A stretch of 64,000 nucleotides of DNA from Pyxidicoccus xibeiensis (GTDB lineage: Bacteria > Myxococcota > Myxococcia > Myxococcales > Myxococcaceae), in contig NZ_JAJVKV010000021.1 of assembly GCF_024198175.1 (NCBI RefSeq), positions 93,129 to 157,128 on the forward strand. Reading direction: 5' to 3'. The notes below the pieces were generated by a model. That model saw only the letters and a list, made by a program, of their open reading frames with translations, ran no database searches and was not told the origin of the DNA. This document shows, in pieces, positions 30,101 to 36,557 of this stretch; the stretch's first letter is position 1; the number at the start of each line of letters is the position of its first letter. Made by a program: the position numbers and the translations under genes.

Positions 30101-32697
30101 GCGGCACCTTCATCCACTTCGGGCCCGAGGAAACCTTCCTCCAGCTCGCACCCGTCTCCTTCGACGCGTCCACGCTCGAAATCTGGGGTGCGCTGCTGCA
30201 CGGCGCGCGGCTGGTCCTCTTCCCGCCACACGCGCCTTCGCTCGAAGAACTGGGCGCCGCGCTGGTGCGCCACCGCGTCACCACGCTGTGGCTCACGGCG
30301 GCCCTGTTCGAGCAGATGGCCGTGCACCAGCCCGAAACCCTGGCCTCCGTGCGCCAGGTGCTGGCCGGTGGTGACGCCCTGCCCGCGCAGCGCGTGCGCG
30401 AGCACCTGTCACGCCTGGCTCCAGGCGCGGTGCTGGTCAACGGCTACGGCCCCACGGAGAACACCACCTTCACGACCTGTCACCGCATGGAGGCCGGCGC
30501 GTCGTTCCGCGCCTCCGTGCCCATCGGCCGGCCCATCTCCAACACCCGCGTCTACGTTCTGGACGCGCAATTGAAGCTGGTGGCGCCGGGCGTGTCCGGG
30601 GAGCTGTACACCGGTGGCGACGGCCTGGCCTGGGGCTACCTGGGCCGCCCGGACCTCACCGCCGAGCGCTTCGTCCCCAATCCCTTCGGCACGGGCGAGC
30701 GCCTGTACCGCACGGGCGACAAGGTGCGCTGGCGGGAGGACGGGACGCTGGAGTTCCTCGGCCGCGTCGACTTCCAGGTGAAGGTGCGTGGCTTCCGCAT
30801 CGAGCCCGGAGAGGTGGAGAGCGTCCTGCGCCTGCACTCGCGCGTGCAGGAGGCCGTCGTCGTCGTGCGCGAGGACGCCCCCGGCGACAAGCGCCTGGTG
30901 GCCTACGCCGTCGCGTCCGACACGGACGCGGCGGACCTCAAGGACTTCCTGCGCCAGAAGCTGCCCGAGTACATGGTGCCCTCGGCACTCGTGTGCCTGG
31001 AGTCGCTGCCCCTCACGCCCAACGGCAAGATGGACAGGAAGGCCCTGCCCCCTCCGGACAGCGCCGCGGGGACAGCCGCCACCTGGGTGGCCCCGCGTAC
31101 GCCGACGGAGCAGGTGCTGGCCGGATTGATGGCCCGGGTCCTGCGCGTCGAGCGCGTGGGCGCGGAGGACAACTTCTTCGCCCTCGGCGGTCACTCGCTG
31201 CTGGCCACCCAGCTCGTCTCTCAGGTGCGTTCCGAGCTGGGGGTGGAGCTCCCCCTGCGGGCCCTCTTCGAGGCCCCCACCGTGGCCGCGCTCGCCACAC
31301 GCATCGACTCCGCGCAGGGAGCGACGCCGCGCTCCGTGGCACCTCCCATCACGCCCGTGCCGCGCACGGGTCCGCTGCCGCTGTCCTTCGCCCAACAGCG
31401 CCTGTGGTTCATCGATCGGCTCACGCCCGGCGGCGCCCAGTACAACATGCCCGCCTTCGTGCGCCTGGAGGGGCCGCTCGACCTGAGCGCCCTGAAGCGT
31501 GCGCTCGACGAGGTGGTGCAACGCCATGAGGCCCTGCGCACCACCTTCACCCGGCACGGAGACCAGCCCGTCCAGCTCATCGCTCCCGGCGTCGCGCTGC
31601 AGTTGGAGCGGGTGGACCTGAGCAGGCTGGACGCACAGGACGCCCCCGAGGAGCTGGAGCGCCGGCTGCGAGAGGAGCTGGTGCTCCCCTTCAACCTCGC
31701 CACCGGCCCGCTGCTGCGCGCGCTGCTGCTGAAGCTGGGGCCGGCCGACCACGTGCTGGCGCTCAACATGCACCACATCGTCTCGGACGGCTGGTCCATG
31801 GGCGTGCTGGTGCGCGAGCTGGCGGCGCTCTACGAGGCCTTCTCCCAGGACAGACCCTCTCCCCTCCCGCCCCTGCCCATCCAATACGCCGACTACGCCG
31901 TCTGGCAGCGCCAGTGGCTGCAGGGCACGGTGCTCGAGGAGCAGCTCGACTGGTGGCGCCAGTACCTCTCGGGCCTCGCCACCCTGGAGCTGCCCACGGA
32001 CAGGCCTCGTCCGCCCGTGCAGACCTTCCATGGCGCGCGCGTCCCCGTCGCGCTGTCGCTCGCCACGTCCGGGAGGCTCAATGCCTTGTGCCAGCAGGAG
32101 GGGGCCACGCCCTTCATGGCCCTGCTGGCCGCCTTCCAGCTGCTGATGTCGCGCTACTCTGGCCAGCAGGACATCGCCATCGGCTCGCCCATCGCGGGAC
32201 GCCAGCGCAGGGAGACGGAGGGGCTCATCGGCTTCTTCGTCAACACGCTCGTGCTGCGCGCCCGAGTGGATGACGGCGCCTCGTTCCGCCACCTGCTGCG
32301 TCAGGTGAAGGAGTCCGCGCTCGGCGCGTACACGCACCAGGACGTGCCCTTCGAGCGGCTGGTGGAGGAGCTGAGGCCCACGCGCGACCCGAGCCGCGGT
32401 CCGCTCGTCCAGGTCCTCTTCGCGCTGCAGAACGCGCCCATGCCCGAGCTGCGCACGCACCAGCTGGCGCTGCGCCCGGTGGAGCTCACGAGCCCCACGG
32501 TGAAGTTCGAGCTGGAGCTCGACCTCACGGACTCGCCCGAGGGCTACCTGGGCTCACTGAGCTACAACACGGACCTGTTCGAGCGCACCACCGCGCTGCG
32601 GATGGCGGAGCACTTCCTCTCGCTCGTGGAGCGCGTCGTCTCCCAGCCCGACGCGCCATTGGCCGCCGCCTCCCTGCCGACACCCGGGGAGCGGTAG
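18172..32697 (+). CDS. Hybrid NRPS with inactive AT, luciferase-like monooxygenase inside a dead A domain, and a terminal C domain (NRPS2)
   Basis: About 4841 residues from the ATG at 18172. This start is chosen because it opens directly into a KS-AT linker; no clear ribosome site is visible and the frame is open back past a GTG at 17992. Domains, approximate residues: AT 90-385, PCP 470-545, C 560-1000, A-like N-part 1035-1260, luciferase-like monooxygenase 1262-1610, A-like C-part 1610-1785, C 1820-2265, A 2283-2780, PCP 2785-2865, E 2875-3320, C 3340-3785, A 3800-4295, PCP 4305-4380, C 4390-4841. The AT nucleophile is replaced (GHGFGEY for GHSxGEY). The first A lacks TSGSTG (LPAGGNTP instead) and has no carrier behind it. 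The working A domains read DALHLGCLFK (unassigned) and DALWLGGTFK (Val-like). The E domain keeps HHFVVDTVSW and follows an LGGDSI carrier, so the first residue should be D. No thioesterase is present. The stop is 7 bases before the convergent ABC-F stop. Confidence 0.93.
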   Translation: MSSLRSHHLVLLSARVPEALADVSLDLASHLEAHPEQSLADVAFTLAVGSRASEYRRVLVARDRAELARRLLEPFTPTQVKDLEAARHRRVAFVFPGQGVQQPGMARELYEAEPAFRAHVDASLALLEEPLRARVHTLLHADATPTPDIAGLLADTRVALPALFTVEHALARTWMDWGVKPYAVLGHGFGEYAAACIAGVLSLADALRLATVRGELMHRMPPGAMLSVALPEARVLPLLTGRLSLASINEPHRCVIAGPVDAVDRLQEELKRQNVGAMRMPTPHALQSEDVEPLLPELERLVATLRRGEPVPRYASSVTGTWARPGQLAEPRYWADQLRGPVRFAQAVSALLEEGCDVLLEAGPAQDLTLMLRGCLGEAKERVKALASLRRGGATSRHAGLMESLGELWASGLEPDWRAFHAHEQRKHLRLPTQAPQEERSRVDAPELDAEPELSEPTAQAGGSSGPVREDAPRGDVEQRVAALWRERLGLEFVARDDNFLELGGNSLMAAQLLTQLRDTFGVQLPLAALFEAPTVAGIAERLEPLLKEAPSARPQVRELPLVPLPRTGELPLSFVQERVWRLEQHLPGLSAYTIPFVLRLEGVVDADTLQRCVQEVVNRHEALRTTYDVVDDRPVQRFHAHMPVPLTRVELTGPADQRETEAMNIARAESARPFDLVKGPVLRTTLIQLAPQHHILVGGIHHVVSDTLSIAIFINELGQLYPAFRQGRPSPLPPLPLQYADFGAWQRRTIAEHLLPDQEQWWRQRLAGMPRKLDMPTDRPRPERCPLTSVRMMVDFPPALAREVGAFGKREGFTSYMTVLAAWQALLHRYSGQTEVVVGTPIANRTRAELQPLIGYVAHSVAFRTSFAGDPTFRELIGRVKHEVSEAQARPDVPFEFLVEELIPGKDIGRDRMTDTVFVYHSNVGTGAAAPEPTGVRWSLVEVPNAPVQWGATLSELTLVLSEDSGRIHGAMEYATDLYDEPTARRIVEHLQVMLAAALARPDERISRLPLVTEAERRAWPLPRPRPTTPAVPTLLAERALQSPEAVATTQGGQAWTWAQLSARARSVAARLGALGVRPGDPVAVCLLPSPSKLAVLWGVLEAGGAVVALGPTDLGALGTYAPEGATAPVLVTWRGVTSPARLDAARTVYVEELLEAASAPATSVGATASGALAWLLPAGGNTPAWTLDHAALTKLFEAMDGRLRPSAGGTWLAAVEAVADRPEVESLWALSRGLRVTFPSEQVAAQLVRLNGGGPRSQALDLSLLYFANDEDTLTGPKYELLLEGSKFADAHGFSAVWTPERHFHSFGGLYPQPAVVAAGVATVTRNLRLRSGSVVLPLHDPLLIAEQWSVVDNLSNGRVGLSVATGWHVQDFAFNPGSYEDRRNILLRHLETLRALWRGEKVRRLAGGGVTVEVGLRPKPVQKELPVWLTATSNPETFRMAGELGAGVLTGLLAHSLEELKPKVALYREAWRRNGHPGRGHITCMVHTFIGDDEQEVLRTVRKPLLSYFRGSADIIASLLSAQGYKGEIDKLSEDDINAMLEHSFENYALATGLIGTVESGLKRMRDMREADIDEAACLIDFGVDVPVVLESLKRLAALRERMEAEASVQREQVRAEGELGVGGLLELARQSGAVLLHTSARLARTLAELPQARESLGPVGALVLEGASPELATVLNRVAGVEVLLAGGAAEGALLPRTPEERVPAGLQAWVLDMAGLPVPAGVVGELAFEGPGVPWGLWRAAEEERRRLVPHPLEGSARLYRSGRHARLRADGRVEPVKLPAADKAPALPAPKPRVDVPRPATAAAPQGPPAIPRAPRDQPLPLSFAQQRHWYLQQMEPSSTAYNNPSNLRLVGALDPKALQAALDELVRRHEVLRTTYTLSDSGAAVQLIHPGGSLPMPVEEVPGATPEEREAHMVRRCQEHAALPFDLEKGPVVRALLLRLGEDEHVLSLILHHAVSDAWCNMILARELTLFYACFGAGQPSPLPPLPVQYADYALWQRKYLEGAVLEEQLRWWKDQLTGVPVLELPTDRPRPAVQSYAGDLLALQWPRELSEPLLALGRREGATSFMVMMALYQLLLSRYSGQEDFAIGTPIAGRTRPEVEGLIGCFLNTLAFRSRLGGAPTFRELLGRVKQQALGAYTRQDAPFERLMELLQVPRDLSRTPVFQVILNVLNTPEADTSPAPLKIGQVDVSAGTAKFDLGLEVWERREGMIVRFEYSTSLFDRATVERMAEHLVVLARAVVASPDLPISLLPLLTEDERRQALVEWNATASDYPREATIQALFEQQATLRPEATALEFGEQRLTYSQLDTRANQLAHLLRSHGVGPDALVAVCLERSVELIVSLLAILKAGGAYLPLDASYPARRLAFMLEDAPPRLLITSRELRPRLPVTEDVPCLFVHELPLQVLPRTRPMSGATSRHLAYVDFTSGSTGRPKGVAVEHRGVMRLLHGARYAHLGPEETFLLIAPVSFDASTLELWGPLLFGGRLVIFPPQSPSDVELLSSVLQRHGVTTLHLTSGLFSQVVDLKPDSLRGVRQLLTGGDVVSAPHVRKVVEGMFIPVTACYGPTESTLFTSTYRMTEAAQVGASIPIGTPIANTQVYVLDGHGQPVPPGIPGELYIGGDGLARGYLSRPDLTAERFIPNPFSATPGERLYRTGDTARWRRDGVLEFLGRADAQVKIRGYRIELAEVEAALLMHPEVREAVVLAREDVPGTKRLAGYVVAPASLDTTALRTFLQERLPEYMVPSALVRLDALPLTANAKVDRKALPAPEAVRTTATEGFVAPRNATEEALAALWTQVLRVPRVGIHDNFFQLGGDSIMSLQLIARARQAGLHFTPRQLFQHQTIATLAREVSTHQGVTAEQTPIVGPVPLTPIQLAFLEGGSPEPHHFNQALMLSLREPVEPSVLGTALRKLVEHHDALRLRFVQENGVWSQHNAGPEHAPSLRHVDVSSLAPAERARRVEAVATELHSTFRLGEPLLLRAALFDFGPGAPARLLLVAHHFVVDTVSWRVLVEDLESICRQLQRGGPPVLPPKTTSFKAWAEKLLAYARSEELARELPYWLDEARTLSRPLPRDRAGGENSVASARTLSTQLNADETRLLLREVPAAYRARLQDVLLTALGQALAAWSGHPGFLVDSEGHGREDLFPDVDLSRTVGWFTAVHPMLLQVTPGASPGDALRSIRDGLKTLPGNGLGYGLLRYLRQDEASARLRAQPSAEVSFNYLGQVDTAASDASLFTLASESSGPPLSPRALREHLLDVTAVIHGGQLQVGLTYSENLHTEATARTLAESFMDSLRGLIAGRASPDALRYTPADFPLARLDAAALERVLPTGLPVEDVYPLSQLQQGMLFHSLLAPGSGVYVTQQAWTFGAGIDLAAFRRAWETVLERHEPLRTSFAWEGLEEPVQVVSPRAVLPWEELDWRGLSVAEQQARFDALMDSDRVRGFDLHKAPLMRLTVMKLDGGEHRVLWSSHHLLLDGWSVGLLFKELFAAYDAAARGQQPALGAVPTFRSFIAWLRQQSEERAEAYWRQALRGFTSPTPLPGELPPRADRPSSRKDMRAFQVGTATTQALQAFARQHQLTLNTVLQGAWALVLARQVGEDDVLFGATVSGRSADLPGIEQMVGLFINTLPMRSRVEPGTPVLTWLAALHAEMLELRQYEHTSLARVQGWSEVPRGTPLFESLYVFENYPVDEAVRSGGNVLPIRDLTTAEQPDVPLVALSAPGERVELRLMYDAARFDPSAMERLLRHWNMALESMLARPDALLASVSLLSEEEREQVLRRWNGTDVAYSREASVHQLFSAQAARTPDAIAVESEQGTLTYLQLDERSNQLANHLRTLGVTPGMRVALCLERGLALPVGLLGILKAGAAFVPLDPSYPAERLDSMLARTAASVLVTQQSLADVLRGQVSARVRLDSEWEQVARQPVSAPHAFVSADSLAYVMFTSGSTGEPKGVAIPHRGITRLVMSGTFIHFGPEETFLQLAPVSFDASTLEIWGALLHGARLVLFPPHAPSLEELGAALVRHRVTTLWLTAALFEQMAVHQPETLASVRQVLAGGDALPAQRVREHLSRLAPGAVLVNGYGPTENTTFTTCHRMEAGASFRASVPIGRPISNTRVYVLDAQLKLVAPGVSGELYTGGDGLAWGYLGRPDLTAERFVPNPFGTGERLYRTGDKVRWREDGTLEFLGRVDFQVKVRGFRIEPGEVESVLRLHSRVQEAVVVVREDAPGDKRLVAYAVASDTDAADLKDFLRQKLPEYMVPSALVCLESLPLTPNGKMDRKALPPPDSAAGTAATWVAPRTPTEQVLAGLMARVLRVERVGAEDNFFALGGHSLLATQLVSQVRSELGVELPLRALFEAPTVAALATRIDSAQGATPRSVAPPITPVPRTGPLPLSFAQQRLWFIDRLTPGGAQYNMPAFVRLEGPLDLSALKRALDEVVQRHEALRTTFTRHGDQPVQLIAPGVALQLERVDLSRLDAQDAPEELERRLREELVLPFNLATGPLLRALLLKLGPADHVLALNMHHIVSDGWSMGVLVRELAALYEAFSQDRPSPLPPLPIQYADYAVWQRQWLQGTVLEEQLDWWRQYLSGLATLELPTDRPRPPVQTFHGARVPVALSLATSGRLNALCQQEGATPFMALLAAFQLLMSRYSGQQDIAIGSPIAGRQRRETEGLIGFFVNTLVLRARVDDGASFRHLLRQVKESALGAYTHQDVPFERLVEELRPTRDPSRGPLVQVLFALQNAPMPELRTHQLALRPVELTSPTVKFELELDLTDSPEGYLGSLSYNTDLFERTTALRMAEHFLSLVERVVSQPDAPLAAASLPTPGER

Positions 32698-32704
32698 CGG
32701 CCGC

Positions 32705-34669
32705 CTACGCCAGCGAGGCGGCCGCCTCGGCCAGCTTCTCCTGCGCTGCCTCCCACCGGGCATAGAGGCTCTCCAGCTCCTCCTTGCCCGCGCGGTGGGT
32801 GTCCATCAGCGGCTTGGCGCGCGCGAAGTCGTTGTAGAGGGCGGGGTCCGCCAGCTGGGCCTCGCGCGCCTTCTGCTCGGCCTCCACCGCGGCGATGCGC
32901 TCCTCCAGCTTCGCGATTTCCTTCTTGATGGGGCCCTCCACCACGCTGCGGCGCTGGCGCGCCTCGGCCTCCATGCGCTTGCGGTCCTTCTCCGTCACCG
33001 GCCCGCCCGTGGCCACCTTGTCGCCCCGGGCCACTGCCGCCGCCGTCTCCGCGGCCTGCCGGAGCTGTGACTGGTGGTACAGGTAGTCGTCCAGGTTGCC
33101 GGGGTGCGGCGTCAGCTTGCCCTCCGCCACCTCCCAGACGTGCGTGGACAGGCCGTTGATGAAGCTGCGGTTGTGGCTGACGAACAGCAGCGTGCCGCCG
33201 TAGCCCCGCAGCGCTTCAATCAGCATCTCGGACGAGTCCAGGTCCAGGTGGTTGGTGGGCTCGTCCATCAGCAGGAAATTGGAGGGCACCAGCAGCAGCT
33301 TGGCCAGCGCCACGCGCGCGCGCTCACCACCGCTGAGCACGCCAATGGGCTTCTCCACGTCGTCGCCGCTGAAGAGGAAGGCGCCGAGCACGCCGCGCAC
33401 GTAGCTCTCCGGCTTGTCCGCCGCGAGGGGCTTCACCTCCTCGAGGATGGTGTTGTGCCGGTCCAGCTTGTCCGCGTGGTGCTGCGCGTAGTAGCCGACC
33501 ACCACGTTGTGCCCGAGCTTCACGGTACCGGTGTCCGGTGCCAGCTCGCCCGCCACCATCTTCAGCAGCGTCGTCTTGCCCGCGCCGTTGGCGCCCACCA
33601 CGGCGATGCGCTGCCCGCGCTCCAGGCGCGCGGAGAGGCCGTCGTAGACCGTCTGCGCCCCGTACTTCTTGGTGATGTTCTCCAGCGTCACCACGTCGCG
33701 GCCGCTCCGCTCCACCTCCGGGAAGCGGAAGCGCATGGTCGACCGCTCCTCCAGGACCTGCACCTTCTCCATCTTCTCCAGCATCTTGGCGCGGCTCTGG
33801 GCCTGCCGGGCCTTGGTGGCCTTGGCGCCGAAGCGGTCGATGAAGGCCTGCAGCTCCGCGCGGCGGGCCTCCACGCGCTCGGCGCGGGCCTTGAGCAGCT
33901 CCTTCTCCTCCGCGCGCAGGCGCTTGTAGTCGTCGTAGTTGCCGGCGTACTCGCGCACGCCCTCCAGCTCCAGCGACACCACGCGGTTGATCTGCCGGTT
34001 GAGGAAGTCCTTGTCGTGGGAGATGAGGACCAGCGCCTTGTTGGAGCGGCGCATGAAGTCGTCGAACCACGCCAGCGTGGGCACGTCCAGGTGGTTGGTG
34101 GGCTCGTCCAGCAGGAGCAGGTCCGGGTCCTGGAGCAGCAGGCCGGCCAGCGCCGCGCGCATGCGCCAGCCGCCGGACAGGGCGGAGGTGGGCTTGGCCA
34201 GGTCGGCGTCCTTGAAGCCCAGGCCCTTGAGGATGCGCTCGGCGTGGTGCCGGCCGTAGCGGTTCTCGAAGTCGTCCAGCTCCGCGTGCAGGTCCGACAG
34301 GGACTGGGCCAGTTCCAGCTGGTCCTCCTCGTCGGTGGCGGCGGCCAGGGCCCCCTCGGTTTCCCGCAGGCGGGCCTCCAGGGTGTCGCGGCCGGGGACG
34401 GTGCTCATCACCGCCTCCACCACGGTGCCCTCGGGCAGGCCGGCGATTTCCTGGGGCAGGTACCCCGCCCGGGCCCGGCGGCTGTACTGGACAGTCCCTG
34501 AGTCCGGGTGAACCACCCCGGCCAGGATCTTCATCAACGAGCTCTTGCCCGTCCCGTTGGCCCCGACCAGACCTACACGGTCCCTCGGTCCCAGAGTGAA
34601 GTTGTCGTTGTCGAAGAGGACCTTCTTCCCATAGGCGAGGCAGAGGTCCTGGGCGATGACGAGGCTCAT
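32705..34669 (-). CDS. ABC-F family ATPase with C-terminal coiled coil
   Basis: This 654-residue soluble tandem ATPase has no membrane segment. The first nucleotide-binding domain shows GANGTGKSS, SGGWRMR and LLLLDEPTNHLD; the second shows GANGAGKTT, LSGGERARVALAK and FLLMDEPTNHLD. A linker rich in Arg/Lys/Glu helix joins them, and a long charged coiled coil closes the protein as in Uup-type members. ABC-F proteins bind the ribosomal E site and aid translation or antibiotic resistance. This one could be a housekeeping factor or, as neighbour of an NRPS locus, a self-protection protein; the sequence alone does not tell. The ATG at 34669 is chosen because MSLVIAQDL opens the first domain. It converges on NRPS2 with 7 bases between stops. 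Confidence 0.93.
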   Translation of the reverse strand: MSLVIAQDLCLAYGKKVLFDNDNFTLGPRDRVGLVGANGTGKSSLMKILAGVVHPDSGTVQYSRRARAGYLPQEIAGLPEGTVVEAVMSTVPGRDTLEARLRETEGALAAATDEEDQLELAQSLSDLHAELDDFENRYGRHHAERILKGLGFKDADLAKPTSALSGGWRMRAALAGLLLQDPDLLLLDEPTNHLDVPTLAWFDDFMRRSNKALVLISHDKDFLNRQINRVVSLELEGVREYAGNYDDYKRLRAEEKELLKARAERVEARRAELQAFIDRFGAKATKARQAQSRAKMLEKMEKVQVLEERSTMRFRFPEVERSGRDVVTLENITKKYGAQTVYDGLSARLERGQRIAVVGANGAGKTTLLKMVAGELAPDTGTVKLGHNVVVGYYAQHHADKLDRHNTILEEVKPLAADKPESYVRGVLGAFLFSGDDVEKPIGVLSGGERARVALAKLLLVPSNFLLMDEPTNHLDLDSSEMLIEALRGYGGTLLFVSHNRSFINGLSTHVWEVAEGKLTPHPGNLDDYLYHQSQLRQAAETAAAVARGDKVATGGPVTEKDRKRMEAEARQRRSVVEGPIKKEIAKLEERIAAVEAEQKAREAQLADPALYNDFARAKPLMDTHRAGKEELESLYARWEAAQEKLAEAAASLA

Positions 34670-34791
34670 GGCGGGCGGGGATGTAACAGCCCTGGGGGCC
34701 CTCGGGAACGTCAGATATGCCTGCTCGCCCGTCATGGGGCCTGGCAGGCCCTTTCCGGAACCAACCAGGGCCTGCCTATACTCCCGGCCAC

Positions 34792-36495
34792 ATGGCTGCC
34801 CCCTGCCCCCACTGTGGAAGCACCGACGGCGTCGACCACCTCTGCTCCGGCCAGAGCCTCCAGCTCCTCGGCCAGGTGCTCGACGGTCGTTACAAGATTG
34901 AAAGCGTCCTGGGCCAGGGCGGCATGGGCATGGTGTTCCGCGCCACGCAGACGTCCGTGCAGCGTCCGGTGGCGGTGAAGACGCTCAACCCGTCGCTGGC
35001 CGCCGCACCCCAGTTCTTCGAGCGCTTCCGCCGAGAGGCGGAGATTGCCAGCCGGCTGCGCCACCCGAACGTCATCACCATCTTCGACTTCGGCCGCGCG
35101 CCGGACGGCACCTGCTACTTCGTGATGGAGCTCCTGCAGGGCGAGAGCCTCAAGGAGATGGTGAAGCGCGAGGGGCCCATGTCCCTGCGCCGCGCGATAA
35201 GCCTCATCGAGCAGGCGACGCAGGGCCTGGCGCACGCGCACGCGGAGGGCTGCGTGCACCGCGACCTCAAGCCGCACAACATCATGGTGCAGCAGCTGAG
35301 CGGCAAGGACTTCGTCAAGGTCCTGGACTTCGGCCTCGTGAAGGCGATGGAGGCCGAGGAGGAGGAGCAGCTCACCTCCACCGGGCAGGTGCTGGGCACG
35401 CCGCAGTACATGCCGCCCGAGCAGGCCGGTGGCGAGGCGGTGGACCAGCGCTCGGACCTGTACTCCATGGCGGGCGTCCTCTACTTCTGCCTCACGGGCA
35501 GCTCGCCGTACGGCGCCAACACCGTGCGCAAGGCGCTCACCGCGTCGCTCACCCAGCCGGTGCCCCCGGTCAACAGCAAGCGCCAGGGCGCCCCGGTGCC
35601 GGCCGCGCTGGATGCGTTCTTCAAGAAGGCCCTGTCCCCCGAGAAGGAGGACCGCTACCAGAACGCGCAGGAGTTCACCGACGCGATGCTGGACACCGTC
35701 GCGGACCTGTCCGCCGAGGAGCTGGACGCCATGCCCAGCGGCGGCGCCTCCTCCGGAGCCAGCGAGCGCGGCAGTGGCAGCCGGAATGGCTCGGGCAGCC
35801 GCGCCGGCCGTCCTGGCGCCAGTGGCAGCGGAGTCCGCTCCTCGCGGGTGGGCGCGCCCTCGCTGGGCCGGGGCTCCACGCCCTCCAACGTCGTCGTCGC
35901 GCGCAGCCAGGCCGCGGCGGCGGGTGGCAGTGGCTCGTCCCCGAGCCGCGTGCGTCCCGCCGTCCCTCGCGCCGCGCCGCCTCCCCCGCCCCCGCCTCCC
36001 GAGCCGGAAGGCATGTCGATGGGCAAGAAGGTGGCCCTGGTCGCGGTGCCGCTGGTGCTGCTCGGCATCGGCGCCGCGGTGGTGCTGGGGAACCAGGGTG
36101 GCGGCACGCCCGCGAAGTCCAACGTGGTGGAGGTGCCGCGCGAGCAGCCCTCCACGCCGACGACGGTGTCCGGGACGGACCCGGGAAGCCAGGCCGCCGT
36201 GGCGCGGAACATCCTGGTGACGCTCAACTCGACGCCGGCCGGGGCCTCCATCTTCGAGGGCGAGGAGATGATTGGCACCACGCCCCTCACGCTCGAGCTG
36301 CCCCGCGACAAGGTGCACGCGCTCAGCTTCCGGCTCTCCGGCCACAAGAGCGCGGAGCGGACGCTCAACTTCAAGCGCATCGCCGGCGACAGCCAGACGG
36401 TGGACGTGGAGCTGGAGCCGGTGCGTACCGCCACGCCGACCCGTCCGGCGAAGCCGGCCAAGCAGGGCGGGCAGGACATCTCGGTCTTCGAGTAG
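34792..36495 (+). CDS. Ser/Thr protein kinase with PEGA domain
   Basis: This 567-residue membrane kinase begins with a small Cys/His cluster (CPHCGS then HLC), which may bind zinc. The kinase domain (about 30-300) has GQGGMG, VAVK, HRDLKPHN, DFGLVK and GTPQYMPPEQA, so it should be active. A low-complexity Ser/Gly/Arg/Pro linker follows, then one membrane helix (about 413-433), a second linker, and a PEGA-type beta domain (about 477-543, with STPAGASIFEGEEMIGTTPL). Kinase inside and PEGA outside is a layout common in myxobacteria. The start at MAAPCPHC lacks a clear ribosome site, and an upstream in-frame start is possible. The gene stands alone, divergent from the ABC-F gene. Its substrate is unknown. 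Confidence 0.93.
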   Translation: MAAPCPHCGSTDGVDHLCSGQSLQLLGQVLDGRYKIESVLGQGGMGMVFRATQTSVQRPVAVKTLNPSLAAAPQFFERFRREAEIASRLRHPNVITIFDFGRAPDGTCYFVMELLQGESLKEMVKREGPMSLRRAISLIEQATQGLAHAHAEGCVHRDLKPHNIMVQQLSGKDFVKVLDFGLVKAMEAEEEEQLTSTGQVLGTPQYMPPEQAGGEAVDQRSDLYSMAGVLYFCLTGSSPYGANTVRKALTASLTQPVPPVNSKRQGAPVPAALDAFFKKALSPEKEDRYQNAQEFTDAMLDTVADLSAEELDAMPSGGASSGASERGSGSRNGSGSRAGRPGASGSGVRSSRVGAPSLGRGSTPSNVVVARSQAAAAGGSGSSPSRVRPAVPRAAPPPPPPPPEPEGMSMGKKVALVAVPLVLLGIGAAVVLGNQGGGTPAKSNVVEVPREQPSTPTTVSGTDPGSQAAVARNILVTLNSTPAGASIFEGEEMIGTTPLTLELPRDKVHALSFRLSGHKSAERTLNFKRIAGDSQTVDVELEPVRTATPTRPAKPAKQGGQDISVFE

Positions 36496-36520
36496 CGGCA
36501 GCGCCCCGTCTGGAGTGCGA

Positions 36521-36550
36521 GGCCGCGTCCCGGGTGCGGGCGACGCGGCC
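36521..36550. terminator. Bidirectional hairpin between convergent kinase and Sir2 genes
   Basis: GGCCGCGTC (36521-36529) and GACGCGGCC (36542-36550) form a perfect 9-bp stem with a 12-base loop. It sits in the 62-base gap between two converging stop codons. No U-run follows on either strand, so termination is inferred from position. Confidence 0.5.
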
Positions 36551-36557
36551 CCTTCGC

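Noticed and set aside
23185..30405. Another long minus-strand frame antisense to NRPS2 (about 2406 codons)
   Set aside because: Same GC-codon shadow effect; no motif in the translation, and NRPS2 domains are continuous on the plus strand.
32690..32710. Palindromic GCGGCCGC between NRPS2 and the ABC-F gene as a terminator
   Set aside because: The symmetric part is only a few bases, spans the two stop codons and has no loop or T-run.
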